Shown: positions 1 to 9,700, counted from the first letter of the stretch. The stretch is 11,320 nt of DNA from an uncultured Faecalibacterium sp. (GCA_937915335.1 CALDLZ010000347.1:1-11320), one strand, 5' to 3'. Numbers and translations are program-made. The notes: a model not told the origin generated them from the sequence alone.

Positions 1-1
1 G

Positions 2-1180
2 TTTCTGATCCGCCGGTTCATCCGGGAACCGGACAACACCAAAGACCCCGCCACCCGCACCGCCTACGGCAACCTTGCCAGCTGTGTGGGTATGGCCTGC
101 AACCTGCTGCTCTGTCTGGGCAAGCTGACGGCGGGCACCCTGTTCGGCTCCATCGCCATCATGGCGGATGCTTTGAACAACCTTTCGGACGCTTCCTCCA
201 ATGTGGTGAGTCTCATCGGCTTCAAGCTGGCCTCCAAGGCCCCGGACGCGGAACACCCCTATGGCCACGCCCGTTATGAGTATCTGGCCGGGTTGGTGGT
301 CAGCGTGACCATTCTGGGCATCGGCTTTTCCCTGCTCAAGGAATCGGTGGTCAAGGTGATCCACCCCACCGCCGTGGTGTTCAGCTGGCTCAGCGTGGGC
401 GTGCTGGCCGCGTCCATCCTCGTCAAGCTCTGGATGAGCGGCTTCAACCGCGCCATCGGCCAGAAGATCGGCTCCGAGACCCTGATGGCTACCGCCGCCG
501 ACAGCCGCAACGATGTGCTGACCACCGGCGCGGTGCTCGTCTCCACCGTGGTGTGCGGCCTGACGGGCTGGGCCCGGCTGGATGGCATCATGGGCGTGGC
601 CGTGGCGGCCTTCATCCTCTGGTCGGGGTGGGGGCTCGTGATGGATACCCTGAGCCCCCTGCTGGGCGAGAGCCCCAGCCCGGAGCTGGTGGAGCACATT
701 GAGCAGACCGTGATGAGCTACCCCGGCGTGCTGGGAATGCATGACCTGATGGTGCATGATTACGGCCCGGGGCACCAGTTCGCGTCTCTCCACATCGAGT
801 TCCCGGCCGAGACCGACCCGCTCAAGGCCCACGATGTGATTGACAACATTGAGAACGACTTCCTCAAACGGGACGGCCTGCTGGTGACCATCCACTATGA
901 CCCCATCGTGACCGCCGATGCAGAGGTGGGGGTCCTGCGCGCCCGCCTGATGGAAAAGGCCCGTCAGCTCGACCCCAGCCTTTCCGTCCATGACCTGCGT
1001 GTCGTGCCGGGGGATACCCACACCAATGTCCTGTTCGACCTGGCTTTCCCGGCGGGCTATACCGGGAACAAGGACGAGATGTTGGCCGCCATGTGTCAGT
1101 TCGTCCACGAGCAGGATCCGAAATACAGCTGTGTTGTGAAAGTAGAGCAGAGCTACGCCTCTGCTGTCCACGAAAAATAA
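2..1180 (+). CDS. Cation diffusion facilitator (CDF) transporter, 5' end outside the window
   Basis: This is an inner-membrane divalent metal exporter of the CDF family, which normally exchanges metal for protons. The frame is open from base 2, and 392 residues are visible; the true start lies upstream, so the GTG at 86 and ATG at 92 are internal. Hydrophobic segments correspond to TM1-TM6, followed by the His/Gly loop HPYGHARYEYLAG after TM2. The intramembrane metal site reads Asn-x3-Asp in TM2 (codons at 176 and 188) and Asp-x3-Asp in TM5 (codons at 500 and 512). Zinc-type CDFs such as YiiP have Asp-x3-Asp and His-x3-Asp there. Loss of the His resembles manganese/iron-type members, so Mn2+ efflux is my inference. 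After the membrane part comes the usual cytoplasmic ferredoxin-like domain (about bases 680-910), then roughly 85 more residues that may be a second such domain. The family call is firm; the substrate is not. Confidence 0.93.
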   Translation, partial: FLIRRFIREPDNTKDPATRTAYGNLASCVGMACNLLLCLGKLTAGTLFGSIAIMADALNNLSDASSNVVSLIGFKLASKAPDAEHPYGHARYEYLAGLVVSVTILGIGFSLLKESVVKVIHPTAVVFSWLSVGVLAASILVKLWMSGFNRAIGQKIGSETLMATAADSRNDVLTTGAVLVSTVVCGLTGWARLDGIMGVAVAAFILWSGWGLVMDTLSPLLGESPSPELVEHIEQTVMSYPGVLGMHDLMVHDYGPGHQFASLHIEFPAETDPLKAHDVIDNIENDFLKRDGLLVTIHYDPIVTADAEVGVLRARLMEKARQLDPSLSVHDLRVVPGDTHTNVLFDLAFPAGYTGNKDEMLAAMCQFVHEQDPKYSCVVKVEQSYASAVHEK

Positions 1181-1207
1181 TTTGCGTTTTACAAAGGGGA
1201 GAATACC

Positions 1208-2392
1208 ATGTTGAATGAGACCTACCGCGGGATGCTGGCCCATAAGAGCGTCATTCGCGAGACCTTTATGTACGGCAAGCAGCGTGCTGCCCAGATCGGC
1301 TACGAGAACGTGTTCGATTACTCACTGGGCAACCCCAGCGTGCCCTGCCCGGAGCGGTTCACTGCCGCCATGCAGGACCTGCTGGCAAACGAGGAGCCGG
1401 TGGCCCTGCATGGCTACTGCCCCAGTCAGGGTGACCCGGAGTTCCGCACCGCCGTGGCGGCTCACCTGAAAAAGACCTTTGGCCTGCCCTACGAGCAGAA
1501 GGACATCTTCCCCACCACGGGTGCGGCAGGTGCCATCGCCCACGCCATCCGTGCCGTGACCAAACCCGGGGACGAGGTGCTGACCTTTGCCCCCTACTTC
1601 CCCGAGTACGGCCCCTATGTGGCCGGAACGGGTGCCGTGCTGAAGGTGGTGCCGCCCCAGGCCCCGGCATTCCAGCCCAATCTGGATGCTTTTGAGCGGA
1701 TGCTGACCGAGAAGGTCACCTGCGTCCTCATCAATACCCCCAACAACCCCACCGGCGTGGTCTACTCCGCCGAGACCCTGACGCGGATGGCTGAGCTCCT
1801 GACCGAGAAGAGCAGGGCCTTTGGCCACAATATCTTCCTTGTCAGCGACGAGCCCTACCGGGATATCGCCTTTGACGGCAAGACCGTGCCCTACCCGGCG
1901 GCATTCTACCCCCACACCCTGACCTGTTTCTCCTTCTCCAAGAGCCTGAGCCTGCCCGGCGAGCGCCTGGGCTATGTGGCTGTCCGGCCCGGCTGTGAGG
2001 GTGAGGACGTGCTGGTGGATATGATGGCCCAGATCTCCCGCTTTACCGGCCACAACTGCCCGCCCAGCATCATCCAGCGCGCCGTGAGCCGCTGTCTGGA
2101 TGTGACCAGTGATCTGAGCGTATATGAGACCAACATGAACCTGCTCTACAATAAGCTCAAGGAGCTGGGCTTTGAGGTCGAGCGCCCCGGCGGCACCTTC
2201 TATATCTTCCCCAAGGCGCTGGAAGAGGATGCCAACGCCTTCTGCCTGAAGGCCCGGGAGTTTGACTTGCTGCTGGTGCCCAGCGATACCTTTGGCGTGA
2301 ACGGCTATGTCCGTCTGGCCTACTGCATCGACACCGAGAAGGTGGAGCGGAGCCTGCCCGCCCTGGAAAAGCTGGCGGCCGCCTATAAATAA
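1208..2392 (+). CDS. Class I/II PLP-dependent aminotransferase
   Basis: This is a cytoplasmic fold-type I aminotransferase of 394 residues, the normal length for the aspartate aminotransferase superfamily. The conserved NNPTG motif is at residues 179-183, the PLP-ring Asp214 and Tyr217 lie in DEPYRD, the Schiff-base lysine is K245 in [15 protein letters not shown], and the carboxylate-binding arginine is R369 in YVRLAY. All the key residues needed for transamination are present. The start follows an AAAGGGGAG ribosome binding site, and the 27-base gap to the transporter gene suggests co-transcription. The gene for isocitrate dehydrogenase, which makes 2-oxoglutarate, follows 79 bases later, fitting an amino-group transfer role with 2-oxoglutarate/glutamate. 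The amino acid substrate cannot be read from the sequence. Aspartate aminotransferase-like is likely, but alanine or aromatic substrates remain possible. Confidence 0.93.
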   Translation: MLNETYRGMLAHKSVIRETFMYGKQRAAQIGYENVFDYSLGNPSVPCPERFTAAMQDLLANEEPVALHGYCPSQGDPEFRTAVAAHLKKTFGLPYEQKDIFPTTGAAGAIAHAIRAVTKPGDEVLTFAPYFPEYGPYVAGTGAVLKVVPPQAPAFQPNLDAFERMLTEKVTCVLINTPNNPTGVVYSAETLTRMAELLTEKSRAFGHNIFLVSDEPYRDIAFDGKTVPYPAAFYPHTLTCFSFSKSLSLPGERLGYVAVRPGCEGEDVLVDMMAQISRFTGHNCPPSIIQRAVSRCLDVTSDLSVYETNMNLLYNKLKELGFEVERPGGTFYIFPKALEEDANAFCLKAREFDLLLVPSDTFGVNGYVRLAYCIDTEKVERSLPALEKLAAAYK

Positions 2393-2399
2393 GCCGAAC

Positions 2400-2433
2400 A
2401 CCCCGGGCCGGCATCTGGCAGTGCCGCCGGGGT
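2400..2433 (+). terminator. GC-rich stem-loop between aminotransferase and icd (possible attenuator)
   Basis: A 7-bp outer stem (2400-2406 with 2427-2433) continues, after a 2-base bulge, into a 5-bp inner stem (2409-2413 with 2422-2426), with an 8-base loop. A run of five T lies at 2443-2447, about nine bases beyond the stem, which is too far for a classical intrinsic terminator. It may be a partial terminator, an mRNA-stabilising or processing structure that sets the icd level relative to the aminotransferase, or chance pairing in GC-rich DNA. The icd ribosome binding site follows at about 2453-2463. Confidence 0.35.
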
Positions 2434-2471
2434 CTGGAGATATTTTTCGATCAGAGGAAAGGGAAACTGTT

Positions 2472-3686
2472 ATGGAAAAGATCAAGATGACCACCCCGCT
2501 GGTGGAGATGGACGGCGACGAGATGACCCGGGTGCTCTGGAAGAGCATCAAGGAAGAGCTCATCCTGCCCTTTGTGGACCTGAAAACCGAGTATTATGAT
2601 CTGGGTCTGCCCAACCGTGACGCGACCGGCGATCAGGTGACCATGGATGCCGCCCTTGCCAACAAGAAGTACGGTGTGGCCGTCAAGTGCGCCACCATTA
2701 CCCCCAACGCCCAGCGAATGGACGAGTACCACCTGCACCAGATGTGGAAGAGCCCCAACGGCACCATCCGCGCCGTGCTGGACGGTACCGTGTTCCGTGC
2801 CCCCATTATGATCGACAGCATCAAGCCGGTGGTCAAGAACTGGAAAAAGCCCATCACGATCGCCCGCCACGCCTACGGTGACGTGTACAAGTGCACCGAG
2901 TTCCGCATCCCCGGCCCCGGCAAGGCCGAGTTGGTCTATACCGGTGAAGATGGCACCAAACAGACCGCCACCGTCTACGACTTCGAGTGTGCCGGTGTCC
3001 TGCAGGGCCAGTACAACAAGGACACTTCCATCCGCAGCTTTGCCCGCAGCTGCTTCAACTACGCACTGGACAAAAAGCAGGACCTCTGGTTCGGTGCCAA
3101 GGATACCATCTCCAAGAAGTATGACCACACTTTCAAGGATATCTTCCAGGAGGTGTATGATACCGAGTACAAGGCAAAGTTCGAGGCCGCAGGCATCACC
3201 TATTTTTACAGCCTCATCGATGACATCGTGGCCCGTGTCATCCGCAGCGAGGGCGGCTTTGTCTGGGCCTGCAAGAACTACGATGGCGATGTGATGAGCG
3301 ATATGGTCTCCACAGCCTTCGGCTCCCTCGCCATGATGACCAGCGTGCTGGTGAGCCCCGACGGCAACTATGAGTACGAGGCCGCCCACGGTACCGTGAC
3401 CCGCCACTACTACAAGTACCTCAAGGGCGAAAAGACCTCCACCAACCCCATGGCGACCATTTTCGCATGGAGCGGTGCCCTGAAAAAACGCGGCGAGCTG
3501 GATGGCCTGCCCGGGCTGGTCAAGTTCGGCGAGGCTCTGGAAGCCGCCAGCCTGCAGACTCTGAACGATGGCATTATGACCAAAGACCTCTGCGGTCTGG
3601 CCGAGGGTGTTACCCCCATCCAGGTGGACAGCGAGGACTTCATCAAGGCCATCCGTCAGCGGCTGGAGAAGAAACTGAATCAGTAA
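2472..3686 (+). CDS. icd: NADP-dependent isocitrate dehydrogenase, dimeric eukaryote-like subfamily
   Basis: The enzyme oxidatively decarboxylates isocitrate to 2-oxoglutarate and CO2 with reduction of NADP+. In an anaerobe this chiefly feeds glutamate synthesis. The frame stays open further upstream (to 2307), but the ATG at 2472 is chosen: AGAGGAAAGGG sits just before it and the protein then begins as the family does, giving 404 residues. The sequence matches the human IDH1-type subfamily rather than the E. coli type. The isocitrate-binding residues S94, R100, R109 and R132 (in IARHAYGD) fall at the same numbers as in human IDH1. The metal ligands correspond to D273 and D277 in [10 protein letters not shown]. 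The [14 protein letters not shown]-binding motif and the [12 protein letters not shown] segment are intact, so the enzyme looks functional. It lies downstream of the aminotransferase, with a hairpin between them. Confidence 0.97.
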   Translation: MEKIKMTTPLVEMDGDEMTRVLWKSIKEELILPFVDLKTEYYDLGLPNRDATGDQVTMDAALANKKYGVAVKCATITPNAQRMDEYHLHQMWKSPNGTIRAVLDGTVFRAPIMIDSIKPVVKNWKKPITIARHAYGDVYKCTEFRIPGPGKAELVYTGEDGTKQTATVYDFECAGVLQGQYNKDTSIRSFARSCFNYALDKKQDLWFGAKDTISKKYDHTFKDIFQEVYDTEYKAKFEAAGITYFYSLIDDIVARVIRSEGGFVWACKNYDGDVMSDMVSTAFGSLAMMTSVLVSPDGNYEYEAAHGTVTRHYYKYLKGEKTSTNPMATIFAWSGALKKRGELDGLPGLVKFGEALEAASLQTLNDGIMTKDLCGLAEGVTPIQVDSEDFIKAIRQRLEKKLNQ

Positions 3687-3695
3687 CGGTCAAGG

Positions 3696-3713
3696 CTTCC
3701 CCTTGAGGGGAAG
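3696..3713. repeat. Short perfect palindrome after icd
   Basis: A perfect 7-bp inverted repeat, CTTCCCC/GGGGAAG (3696-3702 and 3707-3713) with a TTGA loop, starts ten bases after the icd stop and ends 22 bases before the next start. No T-run follows, so it is not a standard terminator. Its C-run/G-run hairpin resembles the hairpins in the repeat element at 11011-11163, and it may be a fragment of a dispersed palindromic repeat family. That relation is inferred, not shown. Confidence 0.4.
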
Positions 3714-3735
3714 GCGATAAAAGCGTGGTGAAAGT

Positions 3736-5508
3736 ATGCAGCATCATCCTCTCCCGGAATACCCCCGTCCGGCCCTGCGGCGGGACAGCTACGAGAACCT
3801 GAACGGCCCGTGGCAGTACGCCATCACAAAATCCGCCAAGCTGCCCGCAAGGTGGGACGGTACCATTCTGGTGCCCTACTCCCCGGAGACGAAAGCCTCC
3901 GGTGTGGGGCGAACCTTGCAGCCCGGCGAGTGGCTCCACTATCACCGGAGCTTTGCACCCCCGGCAGGTACTGGCGGGCGGGGATTGCTCCACTTTGGGG
4001 CTGTGGATTACGCCTGCGCCGTGCAGGTCAACGGGCATCTGGTGGGCGGCCACCGGGGCGGCTACTGGCCCTTTACGCTGGATATCACCGACGCGCTGAA
4101 CGACACCGGCCACAACCTGCTCTGGATGGCCGTGCAGGATCCCACCGGCACCGGTGTGCAGGCCCGGGGCAAACAGACCCTGAAACCCGGCGGTATGTTT
4201 TACCCGGCCCAGAGCGGCATCTGGCAGACCGTCTGGATGGAGCGGGTGCCGGAAAATTACATTACCGCACTCACCGTTGCCCCGGACTATGATACCCGCA
4301 CGGTGACTGTCAAAGCCCACACCGCCAAGCCCGGCGGGGCCGTGAACCTCTGGGCCGTGGTGCGGGCCGGGGGCGTGACCATTGCCGAGAACTGGGGCAG
4401 CGACGAGGCCGACCAGGACGGCGAGGTGACACTGAAGATCCCGGAGGAGCATTTCTTCCCGTGGAGCCCCGACAGCCCCTTCCTTTACGATTTGACCGTG
4501 GGCACCACTCAGGGCGAGGAAGCAGACTTTGACACGGTGCACAGCTACTTTGCCCTGCGCAAGTGGAGCTGTGAACCGGATATCAACGGGGTAAAGCGCT
4601 TCTGTCTGAACGGCAGACCCATCCTGCTCAACGGCCTGCTGGATCAGGGCTACTGGCCCGAGGGCCTGTACACCCCGCCCAGCGATGGGGCCGTGGTGCA
4701 GGAGCTGCAGACCGTAAAAGAATTGGGCTTCAACCTCCTGCGCAAGCACGCCAAGATCGAACCCCAGCGCTGGTATTACCACTGCGATAAGCTGGGGCTC
4801 ATCGTCTGGCAGGACATGGTGAACGGCGGCGAGCCTTACAAGCTCTGGTTCGTGACCTACCTGACCAATGTGTTCCAGCCCCTGCTGCGCCGCCTGCCCG
4901 ACGCAAAGCCTCTCTGGGGCCTGCTGAGCCGCGAAAAGGAATCGGCCCGGGAAGAATATGCCCGTGAGCTGGAAGCAACCGTAAGGGCCCTGCAATGCCA
5001 CCCCTGCGTGGGCTGCTGGGTGCCCTTCAATGAGGGGTGGGGGCAGTTCGATGCCGCCGGGGCTGTGGATGCCATCCGCGCACTGGACGATACCCGCCCG
5101 GTGGACGAGGCCAGCGGCTGGTACGACCAGGGCGGGGGAGACGTGCACTCTCTGCACAATTATTTCTACCCGCTTCACGTCAAACCTCAGAGCCGGGTGG
5201 TGGCCCTGAGCGAGTACGGCGGCATTGCCTGGCCGATGCCCGGCCATGAGCCGCCCCGCAGGACCTACGGCTATGGCACCGCCAGGAGCCGTGCCGAACT
5301 GACCGCCCGCTGGAAGAAGCTGCAGCTGGAAACGGTGCTTCCCCAGCTGAAAAAGGGACTCTCGGCGCTGGTGTATACCCAGGTCAGCGACGTGGAGGAC
5401 GAGGTGAACGGCCTGTTTACCTACGACCGTGCCGCCATCAAGCCCGACCCCGCCACGGTGCGGGCTGTGAACGAGGCGCTGGAAGCGGAATTTGAAAAGA
5501 TAACATAA
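3736..5508 (+). CDS. Glycoside hydrolase family 2 protein (beta-glycosidase)
   Basis: This is a retaining beta-glycosidase of GH2, the family of beta-galactosidase, beta-glucuronidase and beta-mannosidase, 590 residues long. An N-terminal jelly-roll sugar-binding domain (about 10-170, with the RRDSYENLNGPWQY opening) is followed by an immunoglobulin-like domain (about 175-280) and a TIM barrel to the C-terminus. The probable acid/base is E433 in VPFNEGWGQF, and the probable nucleophile is E493 in ALSEYGG. There is no signal peptide, so it should act in the cytoplasm on imported oligosaccharides. It is far shorter than LacZ (about 1,020) and lacks the C-terminal LacZ domains. A GGTG sequence five bases before the ATG is a modest ribosome binding site. 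No sugar transporter or regulator is adjacent, so the substrate cannot be assigned. The link to icd upstream may be positional only. Confidence 0.92.
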   Translation: MQHHPLPEYPRPALRRDSYENLNGPWQYAITKSAKLPARWDGTILVPYSPETKASGVGRTLQPGEWLHYHRSFAPPAGTGGRGLLHFGAVDYACAVQVNGHLVGGHRGGYWPFTLDITDALNDTGHNLLWMAVQDPTGTGVQARGKQTLKPGGMFYPAQSGIWQTVWMERVPENYITALTVAPDYDTRTVTVKAHTAKPGGAVNLWAVVRAGGVTIAENWGSDEADQDGEVTLKIPEEHFFPWSPDSPFLYDLTVGTTQGEEADFDTVHSYFALRKWSCEPDINGVKRFCLNGRPILLNGLLDQGYWPEGLYTPPSDGAVVQELQTVKELGFNLLRKHAKIEPQRWYYHCDKLGLIVWQDMVNGGEPYKLWFVTYLTNVFQPLLRRLPDAKPLWGLLSREKESAREEYARELEATVRALQCHPCVGCWVPFNEGWGQFDAAGAVDAIRALDDTRPVDEASGWYDQGGGDVHSLHNYFYPLHVKPQSRVVALSEYGGIAWPMPGHEPPRRTYGYGTARSRAELTARWKKLQLETVLPQLKKGLSALVYTQVSDVEDEVNGLFTYDRAAIKPDPATVRAVNEALEAEFEKIT

Positions 5509-5513
5509 AAGGC

Positions 5514-5545
5514 AAAGCCCGGAAGCCAAATGACTTCCGGGCTTT
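5514..5545. terminator. Bidirectional intrinsic terminator between convergent genes
   Basis: A perfect 12-bp stem, AAAGCCCGGAAG paired with CTTCCGGGCTTT, encloses an 8-base loop (5526-5533). It starts six bases after the GH2 stop codon and lies 15 bases beyond the stop of the convergent lipoprotein gene. Read on the minus strand the stem is followed by GCCTTTTAT; on the plus strand the stem itself ends in TTT followed by GTTCT. It should terminate both transcripts, more efficiently on the minus strand. Confidence 0.88.
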
Positions 5546-5560
5546 GTTCTGTGTAAAATT

Positions 5561-6700
5561 TTAGTTCGAGCTGCTCTGTGCAACGATCTTGGTGGCAGAC
5601 ATCTTGTTCATGGCGGAGCTGTTCAAATCATGCTCCAGAGAAGCGCCGTACGCGGCCAGAGCGTCCTGCAGCTCCTCGCTCTTCATATCGCTCAGGGCCT
5701 GAGAACGCAGGTTGTCCAGCGAGTTCAGGCTCAGCGGGTCGAGACGCAGAACGGCCATCATGGCATAGCCGTTGTACTTGAGGGCAGCGGCCTGACCGAT
5801 GGACAGGCTCCGCACGGAGTCAGCGGCACCGTCGGCGGTGAAGGCGGAATCAATGGTGCTGTCACCGATCAGCTCCAGAGAGGGTGCATCGGAATCGGAA
5901 GAATAGGTGGAATCCAGCACTTTGTAGATGTCCGGCAGGGCAGAGGTCACGGCACCGGAGAAGGCACCCATCAGCATACTGCTGTTGGTGGAATCGCTCA
6001 GGTCAGCGAAAGAGGCGGCGTAGCTGTTGACCTCGTCGATGGCGGACTGGGCGAGGTTCAGCATCTCGGTGGTCTGGTCATCATCGGCGAAGGTGTAGGT
6101 GCTGGTGTTGTAGAGCGGGATGGTGTAGTAGGCCAGCTCGTACATGTTGTTTTCCAGATAACTGGTCAGGTCGGCATCCGAGACGGGGGTCTCGCCGTCC
6201 ACGCCGTAGACCAGATCAATGAGGTCGCCGCTCTTGATGAGGATGCGCTCGAACCGCTGTAAGGTCACCAGACCGATGCCGTTGGCCTTGTAGGTGTCGC
6301 CGTACTGATCCATCAGCTGGGAAGCATAGCTGTCGGCCTGGTTCTCCTCGTCCTCGGTCAGCTGACCGCCCAACTCGTCAAAGCGGGTCTCGATGGCGGC
6401 ATAGGTCTCAAGGTTCTCCATGGTTTTCTGGCTCACATAGTCGCTGACGGTAGCCGTCTCGCCGCTGTCGGAATCGATGGTGATGGTCTCTTTCAGGAAA
6501 GCCTTCACATCGGTGGTGTCCTGATCGGTGGAAGCCAGGTCGGCGGCCTTCTGGTAGGCATCGTACTGGGCCAGCAGGTACAGGCCCGAGGTGATGTCCA
6601 CCGTGCCGATGGTGCCCACCGAATCCGGGGTGGAGCCGCAAGCGGCAAGGGAAAATACCATTGCCACGGCGGCAAGAAGTGCAATCAGTTTCTTTTTCAT
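5561..6700 (-). CDS. PrsA/SurA-like foldase lipoprotein with degenerate isomerase region
   Basis: This is an exported lipoprotein of 379 residues, probably anchored to the outer face of the membrane. It starts with a KKK n-region, a hydrophobic stretch and the lipobox LAAC, with C21 as the acylated cysteine. The mature part is acidic and Ser/Asp-rich. Residues of about 25-170 resemble the helical N-terminal chaperone region of PrsA/SurA proteins. A later segment (FADLS near the middle, then LSIGQAAALKYNGYAMMAVLRLD) follows the layout of a parvulin domain but keeps little of its sequence, so peptidyl-prolyl isomerase activity is doubtful. Position supports the call: a foldase gene directly after pth and mfd is a common arrangement in Clostridia. 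An AGGAG site lies eight bases before the ATG, and mfd ends 26 bases upstream. Confident as a lipoprotein; the foldase role is inferred. Confidence 0.8.
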   Translation of the reverse strand: MKKKLIALLAAVAMVFSLAACGSTPDSVGTIGTVDITSGLYLLAQYDAYQKAADLASTDQDTTDVKAFLKETITIDSDSGETATVSDYVSQKTMENLETYAAIETRFDELGGQLTEDEENQADSYASQLMDQYGDTYKANGIGLVTLQRFERILIKSGDLIDLVYGVDGETPVSDADLTSYLENNMYELAYYTIPLYNTSTYTFADDDQTTEMLNLAQSAIDEVNSYAASFADLSDSTNSSMLMGAFSGAVTSALPDIYKVLDSTYSSDSDAPSLELIGDSTIDSAFTADGAADSVRSLSIGQAAALKYNGYAMMAVLRLDPLSLNSLDNLRSQALSDMKSEELQDALAAYGASLEHDLNSSAMNKMSATKIVAQSSSN

Positions 6701-6726
6701 AGTTGGTACTCCTAAAGAAAATATTG

Positions 6727-9700
6727 TTAATTCCCCAAAATCTCCGCCATCGCTTTCAGGATGCTTTGCAGCAGCTCCAGCGGCTTTTCGTCTTTCTGGA
6801 GCGTGACAGAGAGGTAAGGCTTTGCGCCGGCACCGGCGGTGACACGGCCATTGAAGGCTACCAGCAGGCCCTTGATCATCTTGAGGTCCAGCTGTTCCAC
6901 CTGCAGCACGAGGGTGTCCTTCTTCTGGGTCACCTCGTACACGCCCACGGCGGTGGCCTGCACCCGCACCAGCGAGACGTTGACCAGGTCGCTGACGGAG
7001 GGCGGCGGGTCGCCGTAGCGGTCGATGAGCTCATCCAGCACATCGGCGGCATCCTCGGGGGTCTGGATGGCCGCGATGCGCTTGTAGGCCTCGATGCGGC
7101 CCGGGCCGTCGGCGATATATTTTTCGGGGATGTAGGCATCCACCCGCAGGTCCACAAGGCACTCGCTCTTGTCCCGCTGGACAGGTTCACCTTTGGCCCG
7201 GGCGATGGCCTGCCCCAGCATTTTCACATAAAGGTCATAGCCCACGGCCTCCATATGGCCGTGCTGGCTGTGGCCCAGCAGACTGCCCGCGCCGCGGATT
7301 TGAAGGTCGCGCATGGCGATGCGGAAGCCCGAACCAAAGGCCGTGAACTCCCGGATGGCGGAAAGCCGCTTCTGGGCAATGTCGGTCAGGGTCTTGTCCC
7401 GCCGGAAGGTGAAATAGGCGTAGGCTTTGCGACCGGAACGGCCTACCCGGCCCCGGATCTGATACAGCTGGGCAAGGCCCATCCGGTCGGCATCCTCGAT
7501 GATGAGGGTGTTGCAGTTGCGCACGTCGATGCCGGTCTCGATCAGGGTGGTGCAGACCAGAATATCGATCTCGCCGTTCAGCAGGTGCTGCCAGACGGGG
7601 TTGAGCTCTTCCTCGGTCATCTTGCCGTGAGCGATGCCCACCCGGGCACCGGGCACCATCTGGCTGACATGGGCGGCGGTGGATTCAATGTTATCCACCC
7701 GGTTGTGCAGGTAGTAGACCTGACCGCCCCGGGCCAGTTCCTTCTTCATGGCCTCGGCAAGGATGACATCGTTGTACTCCAGCACAAAGGTCTCCACGGG
7801 CTGGCGCTCAATGGGCGGCTGCTCGATGGTGGACAGGTCCCGGATGCCGCTCATGGCCATGTTCAGGGTGCGGGGGATGGGGGTTGCCGAGAGCGTCAGC
7901 ATATCCACCCCGATAAAGTTTTCCTTCAGCTTCTCTTTGTGCTTCACGCCGAAGCGCTGCTCCTCGTCGATGATGACAAGGCCCAGGTCGTGGAAGCGCA
8001 CGTCCTTGGAGAGCAGGCGGTGGGTGCCCACCACGATGTCCACGCTGCCCGCCTGCAGGCCCCGCAGGGTCTCTTTCTGCTGTTTGGCGGTGCGGAAGCG
8101 GGAGAGCATCCCGACCTTGACCGGGAACGCCTCCATGCGGGAGAGGATGGTGTTGTAGTGCTGCCAGGCCAGCAGGGTGGTGGGGGCCAGGATGGCGCAC
8201 TGTTTGCCGCCCATCACGCACTTGAAGGCCGCCCGCAGGGCAACCTCGGTCTTGCCCACACCCACGTCGCCGCAGAGCAGACGATCCATGGGATAGGGCT
8301 TTTCCATATCCTGCTTGATCTCGGCAGTGGCGTGGAGCTGGTCATCGGTCTCGTCGTACTCAAAGCGGGTCTCGAAATCGTTCTGGCAGTCGCCGTCGGG
8401 CGGGAAGGCGTAGCCCTGTGCCTGTCTGCGCCGGGCGTACAGCTCAATGAGCTCCTGAGCCATCTCCTCGGTGGCCTTTTTTACCTTGGCACGGGTACGC
8501 TGCCACTCGGTGCCGCCCAGCTTTGCCAGCTTCACCTTTTCCTCGTCGCCGGGGGCGGTGTAGCGGGAAAGCAGATCCAGCTGGGTGACGGGCACATAAA
8601 GCACGTCCGAGCCGGAATACTGGATCTTCAGGTAATCCTTGATGGCACCCTGCACTTCCAGCCGCTGGATGCCCGCGTACATGCCGATGCCGTGGCTCTG
8701 GTGCACCACATAGTCGCCGGGCTTGATGTCCGAAAGGCTGGACAGGGCGTTTTTGTTCTTTTTGCGCCTTTTGTTCTCGGCGGCGGCTTCCTCATCGAGG
8801 CCGTGCCGCCGGGAGGAAATGACCGCCGCGTGGGCGAAGGGGAAGGTGCAGCCGGCGGTCAGATGGCCGGGCAGCACCTGCACGATGCCCTTGGCCGGGC
8901 GCACGTCCCGGCTCATGCTGACAGAGTATCCCTTGTCCGTCAGATCACGGGTCAGGGCGGCGGCACCCTTGGGTGTGCCGGAGAACAGGGTGATGGAGTA
9001 CCCTTGGGCAATGAGCGGGTCAAGGTCCTCCCGCAGGGATGCCATATCGCCGCCCCAGTTGGGGGCCGCAAAGGCTTCCACGTTGATGAGGTCTTTCAGC
9101 TTGAACTCGTTCATGCCCCGCAGGAAGTTCTCGCACAGCAGGGTGCTCTGCTTCTGAGCGGCAATGGCCAGATCGTCCATGGTCTGGTAGAGCACGTCCA
9201 GCCCGGGGCAGAGCACACCCTCTTCCAGCAGACCGGTCAGTTCCTCGCCCCGGCGGTACTCGGTGGCCTTCTGGGCATCCCGGATGCCGCCCACCTCGTC
9301 CAGCACGAAGATGGGGGTGTCGAGGTGATCCAGCAGGGTGGCGGGCTCAGGGTAGCGGATGCCGTAATATTTGTCCATGGCTTCCGGCATCAGGCCCGAA
9401 TCCAGCTGGGCAAGATCGGCTTCGGTGGCCTTTTCCAGCGCCGCACGATGTTTGCCCCGGGCCTTTTTGATGGCACCGCGCAGGGCTTCGGCGGTCTCGG
9501 TGGTGTCGCCGAACAGCACCTCACGGGCGGGGGAAAGATAGATCTTTTCCAGACTGCCGTCCCGGCGCTGGGTCAGCAGGTCGAAGGAAGCCAGCGAATC
9601 AATTTCATCGTCCCAGTATTCCACACGGGCGGGCTGGTGCATGTCCGGCGCGTAGATGTCCACGATGTCGCCGCGCACGCTGAACTGTCCCGGGCCGTCC

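Noticed and set aside
2307..2471. A 55-residue N-terminal extension of isocitrate dehydrogenase
   Set aside because: It overlaps the aminotransferase end and the intergenic hairpin, is unlike any IDH N-terminus, and a good ribosome binding site precedes the ATG at 2472.
1322..2563. A 413-codon minus-strand open frame opposite the aminotransferase
   Set aside because: The plus-strand aminotransferase has every catalytic motif; the opposite frame is low-complexity Gly/His/Leu and crosses into icd.
2451..3407. A 318-codon minus-strand open frame opposite icd
   Set aside because: It is a Gly/His/Val-rich shadow of the well-conserved isocitrate dehydrogenase frame, with no family similarity of its own.
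3643..5583. A 646-codon minus-strand open frame opposite the GH2 gene
   Set aside because: It runs across the icd end, the intergenic hairpin, the whole GH2 gene and the bidirectional terminator, and shows no domain. It is a shadow of the GH2 codon usage.
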